Positions 3,998 through 8,808 of a DNA stretch of 8,808 bases are shown piece after piece. The stretch is from NCBI GenBank assembly GCA_030040475.1, contig JASHTQ010000280.1, positions 1 to 8,808 on the forward strand. The letters run 5' to 3'. How positions within the stretch are numbered: the stretch's first letter is position 1; every line of letters starts with the position of its first letter. Source of the stretch: Streptosporangiaceae bacterium (GTDB lineage: Bacteria; Actinomycetota; Actinomycetes; Streptosporangiales; Streptosporangiaceae). The translations under genes were made by a program, and so were the position numbers. The notes beneath the pieces were generated by a model. It did no database searches. It was not told the DNA's origin and saw only the letters and a program-made list of their open reading frames with translations.

Positions 3998-6316
3998 ATG
4001 CCCGTTCGCTCGACCACGGCTACCGGCAACGACTCGGCTCCCGGCGGGCACACGGCGGGCGCGCCCGGACCAGGCCGCAGCGACGCCGAGGTGGCCGAAC
4101 GCGTGGACGCACTGATCGCCCGGATGACGCTCGCGGAGAAGGCCGGGCAGCTCACCCAGTACTTCTACTTCGACCTGCCGCCGGCCCAGGGCGGCACGGA
4201 CGCGGACCTGCCAGGGGCACAGCCCGGCGGGGAGGGCGCGGTCGAGGTCGCGCTGGCCAGGGGGGAGGTGGGCTCGCTGCTGCTGGTCGCCGACCCGGCG
4301 AAGGTGAACCGGCTGCAGCGGCTGGCCGTCGCGGGCAACCGGCACGGCATCCCTGCCATGTTCGGGTTCGACGTGATCCACGGGCTGCGCACGATCTTCC
4401 CGGTGCCGATCGCCATGGCCGCGTCGTGGGATCCCGAGCTGATCGAGCAGGTCCAGGCCGTCGCCGCCGCCGAGGCGCGCGCGGTCGGGATCCACTGGGT
4501 GTTCGCGCCGATGGTCGACATCGCGCGGGATCCGCGCTGGGGCCGGATCGTCGAGGGCGCGGGCGAGGACCCGTACCTGGGGTCGGCGGTCGCCGCCGCG
4601 CAGGTGCGCGGCTTCCAGGGCGCCGGACCCGGCGAACCCGGCCGGGTCATCGCCGGGCCCAAGCACTTCGCCGGCTACGGCGCCGCGCTCGGCGGGCGCG
4701 ACTACGACGAGGCGAACCTGTCCGACTCCGAGCTGTGGAATGTCTACCTGCCCCCGTTCGCGGCCGCCGTCCAGGCCGGCGCGGCGAACATCATGACCGC
4801 GTACATGGACCTCAACGGCGTACCCGCGACGGGGAACCGCTGGCTGGTGGACGGCGTGCTGCGGGCAACGTGGGGTTTCGGCGGCTTCGTGGTCAGCGAT
4901 GCCCAGGCGGTGCACGACCTGCGCACGCACGACTTCGCGGCCGACCTGACCGACGCCGGCGTGCGGGCGCTGCGGGCCGGGGTGGACATGGAGATGGCGT
5001 TCGGCGATCCGGCGTACGCGCACCTGCCCGAGGCCGTCGAGGCCGGGCTGATAGACGAGAAGGTCCTGGACGCCTCGGTCCGGCGGGTGCTGACCGTCAA
5101 GGCCCGGATCGGCCTGCTCGACGACCCTTACGTGGACGAGGACAACGCCCGGACGGTGCTGGCCGACCCGGCGCACCGGGCGGTGGCCCGCACCGCAGCG
5201 CGGCGTTCCGCCGTCCTGCTCCGCAACGAGGGCGGCCTGCTGCCGCTGGCCAGCCCCGGCTCGATCGCCGTGATCGGGCCGCTGGCCGACTCCCGCCGGG
5301 ACATCCTCGGGCCCTGGGCCTTCGACTTCGACATCGACGAGACGGTCACCGTGCTGCAGGGTATCAGGGACCGGGCCGGCCCGGCGGTCGACGTCGGCTA
5401 CGCCCCGGGGATACGCCTGGCCCACCGGGTCTTCCCGTCGATGTTCGACATGTTCGACGCCAACCTGCCCGCCGACCCCCCCGGGTTCGACGACGCCGCC
5501 GAACTCGCCCGCGCCGTGTCCCTGGCGCAGGCCAGCGACGTCGCGGTGGTCGTCCTCGGGGAGTGGCAGAACATGATCGGCGAGGCGGCGTCCCGTTCCA
5601 GCCTCGAGCTCCCCGGCGGGCAGCTCGCGCTGCTGCAGGCCGTCGCGGCCACCGGCACGCCGGCGGTGCTGCTGGTCATGAACGGCCGTCCGCTCGACCT
5701 GAGGTGGGCGGCGGACAACGTGCCGGCCATCCTCGACATCTGGTATCCGGGCACCCAGGGCGGCGCGGCAGTGGCCGACCTGCTGTTCGGCGACGTCGCG
5801 CCCGGCGGCAAGCTGCCGTTCAGCTGGCCGCGCACGGTCGGCCAGATCCCGATGATCTACAGCCACACGGTCTCGCACGACCCCGGCCACGAGGACCGCC
5901 GTTACTGGGACGAGGCCAGCACGCCGCTGTTCCCGTTCGGGCACGGCCTGTCCTACGGCCGGTTCGCCTACCGCGACCTGGTCCTGGACCAGGCCCGCAT
6001 CCAGCCCGGCCAGACCGTCACCGCGTCCGTGACCGTGACCAACGAGGGCGAGCACGCCGGCGACGAGGTCGTCCAGCTCTACATCCACCAGCGGCACGGC
6101 TCCGCCTCGCGCCCGGCCCGCGAGCTCAAGGGCTTCCAGCGGGTCACGCTCGCGGCCGGCGAGGCGCGCACCCTGACGTTCCCGCTCGGCCCCTGCGAGC
6201 TCCGCTACTGGAACGCCGCGGCCCGGGACTGGGTCATCGACGCCACCGCCATCGACGTGTTCGCCGGCACCGACTCGACCGCCCCCCTGACCGCCACCTT
6301 CACGATCGGCTCCTGA
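3998..6316 (+). CDS. bglX: Glycoside hydrolase family 3 beta-glucosidase, BglX-like
   Basis: Predicted retaining beta-glucosidase removing terminal glucose from beta-linked oligosaccharides. It has 772 residues, matching full-length BglX-type enzymes. The GH3 N-terminal TIM-barrel domain covers about 30-390: FDVIHGLRTIFPVPIAMA, RDPRWGRIVEGAGEDPYLG (near 178), KHF at 222-224, and the nucleophile Asp301 in GFVVSDAQAV. The C-terminal alpha/beta sandwich covers about 400-640, with the BglX-like VVLGEWQNMIGEAASRSS; E522 and E529 are the candidates for the acid/base region. A fibronectin-III-like domain follows at about 660-765 (SVTVTNEGEHAGDEVVQLY, ARELKGFQRV). The N-terminus is hydrophilic (MPVRSTTATG) with no signal peptide, so the enzyme is probably cytoplasmic and acts on imported sugar, unlike periplasmic E. 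coli BglX. The start is fixed by GAAGGAG 5 bases upstream. It is divergent from the LacI-type regulator and probably repressed by it. No transporter is adjacent. Confidence 0.94.
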   Translation: MPVRSTTATGNDSAPGGHTAGAPGPGRSDAEVAERVDALIARMTLAEKAGQLTQYFYFDLPPAQGGTDADLPGAQPGGEGAVEVALARGEVGSLLLVADPAKVNRLQRLAVAGNRHGIPAMFGFDVIHGLRTIFPVPIAMAASWDPELIEQVQAVAAAEARAVGIHWVFAPMVDIARDPRWGRIVEGAGEDPYLGSAVAAAQVRGFQGAGPGEPGRVIAGPKHFAGYGAALGGRDYDEANLSDSELWNVYLPPFAAAVQAGAANIMTAYMDLNGVPATGNRWLVDGVLRATWGFGGFVVSDAQAVHDLRTHDFAADLTDAGVRALRAGVDMEMAFGDPAYAHLPEAVEAGLIDEKVLDASVRRVLTVKARIGLLDDPYVDEDNARTVLADPAHRAVARTAARRSAVLLRNEGGLLPLASPGSIAVIGPLADSRRDILGPWAFDFDIDETVTVLQGIRDRAGPAVDVGYAPGIRLAHRVFPSMFDMFDANLPADPPGFDDAAELARAVSLAQASDVAVVVLGEWQNMIGEAASRSSLELPGGQLALLQAVAATGTPAVLLVMNGRPLDLRWAADNVPAILDIWYPGTQGGAAVADLLFGDVAPGGKLPFSWPRTVGQIPMIYSHTVSHDPGHEDRRYWDEASTPLFPFGHGLSYGRFAYRDLVLDQARIQPGQTVTASVTVTNEGEHAGDEVVQLYIHQRHGSASRPARELKGFQRVTLAAGEARTLTFPLGPCELRYWNAAARDWVIDATAIDVFAGTDSTAPLTATFTIGS

Positions 6317-6345
6317 ACCCGGCCCTAGCCAGTGACCGGGAAGGT

Positions 6346-6402
6346 GCACCACCGATCGTTCTGATAAAGACAAAAATCTTTTCCCAAAACGGGCCGTGGT
6401 GC
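6346..6402. repeat. Palindromic hairpin element, copy 2, in the convergent gap
   Basis: An imperfect inverted repeat with arms at 6346-6370 and 6377-6402 around the loop CAAAAA. The ends are GCACCAC and GTGGTGC. Inner pairing includes CGTT-TG/CA-AACG-type blocks and AAAGA/TCTTT. It is related to copy 1 at 1407-1454. Here it lies in the 139-bp gap between the converging bglX and alpha/beta hydrolase genes, where it could act as a bidirectional terminator. The A/T-rich core stands out against the surrounding G+C-rich DNA. Confidence 0.7.
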
Positions 6403-6455
6403 GAGCGCGCGGCAGGTGCGATCGGCCGGATGGCCCAGCCGAAGCACGGGGCCAG

Positions 6456-7337
6456 CTACCCCGCCGACTGCGGCTGGGCAACCGAGCCGGGCGCGACTGA
6501 CCAGCAGGCCTGGAGCAGTGCCTGGGCGAACACCTGCGGCGCGGTGATGCAGACCGCGTGGTCGCCGGCCACCTCGTGGATCGACGCGCCGGGCATCGCC
6601 GCGGCCAGCTTCCGCTGGCGGCTGGTCGGCACGATGCGGTCCCGGGTCGTGACCACGACCGCGGCGGGGACGTCGACCTGGCTGATCCAGCTGTGCGAGG
6701 TGAACTCGCAGACGGCCTGGACGGCCGACAGGGCGGTGCCGAGCGAGGTCCGGCGCAGTTGAGCGCGGGCCCACCTGGCGGTGGCCGGGTCGTCGACCGG
6801 TCCCAGCAGCGCCAGGCCGAGGGCCTCGGCGCTGACCGGCCGCAGCAGCGGGTTCCACCGGATGGCGGCGGCCGCCGACGGGAGCGCCAGCGCGGCCAGC
6901 TGCTCGGCCGGCGACCCGAGGACGTTCCGGGCGGTGGCGCACAGCACCAGGCCGGAGACCATCGCGGCGTGCCGCCGCCAGGCCAGCTGGGCGACCATGC
7001 CGCCCATGGAGTACCCGACGGCGACGAAGCTCGCGATACCCATGACCCCGGCAAGCGCGGCGATGTCGTCCGCGCAGTCCTCCAGCCGGAACCGCCAGCC
7101 GACCTCGATCCCGTCGCCGTGGCCGCGCAGGTCCATGGCCACCACCCGGAACTGACGCGACAGGGGGGCGAAGACCTTCCCCCAGTTCAGCTCGGCGGTG
7201 ACCGTCACGCCGTGGATGAGCATGAGCACCGGCGCGCCGGGCGGGCCGGCGCACTCCAGCACCCGGGTGACCCCCCGGCCCGGCAGCTCCACCCGCCGGG
7301 TCTCCGGAACCGTCGCATCCTGGGCCAGCTGCAGCAC
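6456..7337 (-). CDS. Alpha/beta-fold hydrolase
   Basis: This 293-residue protein has a complete alpha/beta-hydrolase catalytic set. The oxyanion-hole motif LIHG is at 40-43 and the nucleophile elbow GYSMGG has Ser110. The acid is Asp233 (TTRDRIVP) and the base His260 (GDHAV). DLRGHGDG (69-76) is the typical strand-4 turn. It has no signal peptide or membrane segment, so it is predicted cytoplasmic. The start is a GTG at 7337 with AGGAGAG 7 bases upstream. On the minus strand a TAGTAT -10-like hexamer lies about 63 bases upstream (7400-7405) without a clear -35. The gene converges on bglX and follows the methyltransferase on the same strand after a 166-bp gap, so they need not be one operon. 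The substrate cannot be told from sequence: esterase, lipase-like or lactonase activity are all possible. Confidence 0.9.
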   Translation of the reverse strand: MLQLAQDATVPETRRVELPGRGVTRVLECAGPPGAPVLMLIHGVTVTAELNWGKVFAPLSRQFRVVAMDLRGHGDGIEVGWRFRLEDCADDIAALAGVMGIASFVAVGYSMGGMVAQLAWRRHAAMVSGLVLCATARNVLGSPAEQLAALALPSAAAAIRWNPLLRPVSAEALGLALLGPVDDPATARWARAQLRRTSLGTALSAVQAVCEFTSHSWISQVDVPAAVVVTTRDRIVPTSRQRKLAAAMPGASIHEVAGDHAVCITAPQVFAQALLQACWSVAPGSVAQPQSAG

Positions 7338-7476
7338 TGCGTCACTCTCCTGCGATGCCGTGACCAGGAGCCGAAGCCGCCCGGGCTCGGGAAACCTGGA
7401 TACTATCTGGTTTTCCCGTGCTCGTGGTGAATATGCGCGCGAACTGACTCGCCGTGCTGGTGAGGCTGTTGCCCGA

Positions 7477-7510
7477 GTCAGGCTCCCGGGTCAGGCTCCC
7501 GGGTCAGGCT
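7477..7510. repeat. 13-bp tandem repeat, 2.6 copies, over the methyltransferase 3' end
   Basis: The unit GTCAGGCTCCCGG occurs at 7477-7489 and 7490-7502, with a partial third copy GTCAGGCT at 7503-7510. The partial copy holds the methyltransferase stop codon (TGA read on the minus strand, 7504-7506). The full copies lie just downstream of the stop, so a change in copy number would not change the protein. Confidence 0.8.
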
Positions 7511-8100
7511 GGCGTGCGGCCGGTCATGACGTAGCCGGCGCCGAACGCCGTCTCCCGGACCTGCGCGTCCTCGACGAGGTGCTCCAGGTATCGCCACGGC
7601 CGGTCGAATCCGTCGAAGCTCCGCACGTAAGGAGCGTGCAGCATCTGGACCATCGAGTTGACGGCGACCAGCACCGGCACGGCCCACTTGCCGCCGCCGG
7701 CCGCCACCGGCGCTCCAGGACGAAGGCTCGCCAGGACATTCCGCAGCGCGCCGGGAGACTGCAAGATGTCGTGAACCGCGCAGAACAGCGCGGCGTCCGC
7801 GGTCGTCTCGAGCCGGGCGTCCTCGGCCGGCGACTGCACCACGGTGACGTTCCGCCAGCCTTCGCGTGCGATGTGCTCGCGGGCGACCGCCGCCATCTCC
7901 GGCGACTCCTCGATGCCGATGACCGTTCCGCCGCGGCCCACCTTCTCCCGCAGCAGGCCGCAGCACAATCCGGTCCCGCAGCCCACGTCGAGAACCACCT
8001 GCCCGCTGCGGAGCGGGAGCGCCGCGACGACCGCGCGGCGGTACGGCTGGAACGCGCCGGTGTCGCGCTCGTAGGACCGGGCGTGCTCATGAGTCCTCAC
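7504..8100 (-). CDS. Class I SAM-dependent methyltransferase
   Basis: This 198-residue Rossmann-fold methyltransferase has motif I VLDVGCGTG at 36-44, with the acidic end of strand 2 at E64 (VIGIEES). The strand-3 region follows as VVQSPAEDARL, and the strand-4 motif as DAALFCAVHDIL. The C-terminal part contains FDGFDRPWRYLEHLV and ends GYVMTGRTPA. No extra DNA-, RNA- or lipid-binding domain is present. The substrate is unknown; related stand-alone actinobacterial proteins are annotated only as methyltransferases. The start is a GTG at 8100. It lacks a strong ribosome-binding site, and a possible promoter ends about 16 bases upstream, so the transcript may be nearly leaderless. The next intact gene downstream on the same strand is the alpha/beta hydrolase, and a broken small gene lies upstream. 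Confidence 0.88.
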   Translation of the reverse strand: MRTHEHARSYERDTGAFQPYRRAVVAALPLRSGQVVLDVGCGTGLCCGLLREKVGRGGTVIGIEESPEMAAVAREHIAREGWRNVTVVQSPAEDARLETTADAALFCAVHDILQSPGALRNVLASLRPGAPVAAGGGKWAVPVLVAVNSMVQMLHAPYVRSFDGFDRPWRYLEHLVEDAQVRETAFGAGYVMTGRTPA

Positions 8101-8115
8101 CCACGGTATCCACCG

Positions 8116-8143
8116 TAACTACCACTGGCGGCATCGGTGTAAA
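8116..8143 (-). promoter_or_regulatory. Candidate promoter for the methyltransferase gene
   Basis: On the minus strand, TTTACA (8143-8138) and TAGTTA (8121-8116) are separated by 16 bases and resemble -35 and -10 boxes of the principal sigma factor. Transcription would start about 9 bases before the GTG at 8100, so the leader would be very short. This is a by-eye match. Confidence 0.3.
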
Positions 8144-8181
8144 CAGCACGTGAGGACGGCGTTGCCGGTATGCGGCCCCGG

Positions 8182-8462
8182 TCACTCTCCGGCTTCGGGC
8201 TTGCCCAGGTTCACGATCCGCTGCTCCGCGTCGGCCCACATCTTGCTCCACGCCGCGAGCGGGTCCAGGACCTGCTCGAGCGCCGCGAGCTGCTCGTCGA
8301 ACGCGGACGGCTGGGCCTTCAGCACCTCGATGCTTCGTCGCGCCGGCCGCATCCTGCTCGCTACCGGCCAGCGACGTCATCCTTTCCCTGCGCGGCGAGG
8401 CCCGCCGGGAGCTGCGCGCTTTGTGCCTGGCCGCCGGGAGCGAACTCAGACGGGACCGTCAT
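8182..8462 (-). pseudogene. Small hypothetical gene broken by two apparent frameshifts
   Basis: The coding signal starts at an ATG at 8462 (MTVPSEFAPGGQAQSAQLPA) and hits a TAG at 8363-8361. Protein-like sequence continues in the next frame (AGSEQDAAGATK, about 8370-8335), then in the third frame. That last part is open from an ATG at 8352 to a TGA at 8182-8184: SIEVLKAQPSAFDEQL, AALEQVLDPLAAW, SKMWADAEQRIVNLGKP. Third-position G/C follows the switches. The 281-base span minus two bases is exactly 93 codons, so two single-base insertions would explain it and the original product would be about 92 residues. The C-terminal half is predicted amphipathic helix. I do not recognise the family. Alternatively the 56-codon frame 8182-8352 is translated alone; AGCAGG touches its ATG, which is a poor spacing. 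Confidence 0.5.
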
Positions 8463-8567
8463 CGTCGTAGTGCCCCGATTCCTTGAGCGGTTTCTCCCAT
8501 CGTAGGCGGGGCAGTGGTGACCCGTTTCCGCTCGGTGAAAGCCGTATTGGCGGAACGAGACGAATGT

Positions 8568-8594
8568 GTCACGGTCTGTTGACAGTTGCGTGAC
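8568..8594. promoter_or_regulatory. Candidate promoter/operator upstream of the transporter gene
   Basis: An interrupted inverted repeat GTCACG (8568-8573) and CGTGAC (8589-8594) surrounds a second one, CTGT-TG-ACAG (8576-8585), on nearly the same centre. The inner part contains a perfect -35-like hexamer TTGACA at 8579-8584. No A/T-rich -10 lies 16-18 bases further on, so the promoter is uncertain. The symmetry would suit a dimeric repressor such as a TetR-type protein, but none is in view. Confidence 0.35.
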
Positions 8595-8604
8595 CTGTCC
8601 CAGG

Positions 8605-8627
8605 GGCCGGCCTCCCGGAGGCCGGCC
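8605..8627 (+). promoter_or_regulatory. Strong leader hairpin before the transporter start
   Basis: A perfect palindrome with 11-bp arms, GGCCGGCCTCC and GGAGGCCGGCC, around a single C. As RNA it gives a roughly 10-bp, almost all G-C stem with a 3-base loop, ending 31 bases before the ATG at 8659. It contains GGAGG in its right arm, but the real ribosome-binding site (GGAGG, 8650-8654) lies outside the stem. No T-run follows, so it is not a canonical intrinsic terminator. Confidence 0.6.
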
Positions 8628-8658
8628 GGGCTGCCGGAAGACCAGGGCTGGAGGCTAC

Positions 8659-8808
8659 ATGACAACGCGGAACGTTGCCGGGACGCACGCCGCCCACGGC
8701 GCGGGAAGCCATGAGCTGACCCGCGGGACGCTGTGCTCCGCCGTCCTCGCGGTCGGGGTCGCCCAGCTGGCGCTGGCGATCCCCGCGGTGCTGCAGGGCC
8801 TGTTCCAG
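8659..8808 (+). CDS. Probable MFS transporter, N-terminal 50 residues (3' end outside window)
   Basis: The open frame starts with an ATG at 8659, preceded by GGAGG at 8650-8654 with 4 bases of spacing, and runs off the window after 50 codons. After a hydrophilic N-terminus with two His residues (MTTRNVAGTHAAHGAG), residues about 24-49 form a first transmembrane segment. The phrase AVLAVGVAQLALAIPAVLQG within it resembles helix 1 of DHA1/DHA2-type major facilitator drug exporters, which often read AVGVAQLxxAxxxxLNG. Role and substrate cannot be decided from this fragment. It is transcribed away from the small broken gene, with a hairpin and a possible operator in its leader. Confidence 0.65.
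   Translation, partial: MTTRNVAGTHAAHGAGSHELTRGTLCSAVLAVGVAQLALAIPAVLQGLFQ

Noticed and set aside
4426..6762. Long plus-strand open frame inside bglX
   Set aside because: It is a +1 shadow of bglX, dominated by Arg, Gly and Pro, with no recognisable motif.
3833..7054. Very long minus-strand open frame (over 1000 codons) opposite bglX and across the hydrolase
   Set aside because: It is the antisense shadow of the GH3 gene in G+C-rich DNA plus a wrong frame of the hydrolase: Arg/Gly/Pro-rich, no domain, poor third-position bias.

Overview
The window is about 70% G+C with strongly G/C-biased third codon positions, and it carries a WhiB-family Fe-S regulator. Both point to a high-GC actinobacterium. 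The WhiB family is essentially restricted to Actinobacteria (and their phages). I cannot name the genus from sequence alone.

Layout, left to right. (1) The 3' two thirds of a thymidine phosphorylase gene (+, to 827). (2) Convergent to it, a WhiB-like gene (-, from 1276) whose reading frame runs past the normal end of the family into an out-of-phase tail; a fragment resembling family III CoA-transferases lies there in another frame. (3) About 725 bp without an intact gene (1277-2001), holding a hairpin repeat element, a nested palindrome, a possible HxlR-type regulator remnant and a 9-bp tandem repeat. (4) A short-LID adenylate kinase paralogue (+, 2002-2625). (5) A LacI-family regulator (-, 2839-3831) divergent from a GH3 beta-glucosidase (+, 3998-6316), with a 27-bp palindromic operator candidate between them. 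(6) A second copy of the hairpin element in the convergent gap. (7) An alpha/beta hydrolase (-, 6456-7337) and a SAM-dependent methyltransferase (-, 7504-8100). (8) A small gene broken by two apparent frameshifts (-, 8182-8462). (9) The first 50 codons of a probable major-facilitator transporter (+, from 8659), with a strong 5'-leader hairpin.

How the genes work together. The one clear functional unit is the LacI-type repressor plus GH3 beta-glucosidase: sugar-responsive release of glucose from beta-gluco-oligosaccharides in the cytoplasm. No sugar transporter is in view. The other genes look like independent housekeeping or accessory functions.

I see no defence, mobile-element, CRISPR or biosynthetic system. 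The points most worth following are the two-copy palindromic element, the lacI-bglX operator array, the nested palindrome at 1562-1617, and several small genes whose coding signal changes frame while all large genes stay intact.
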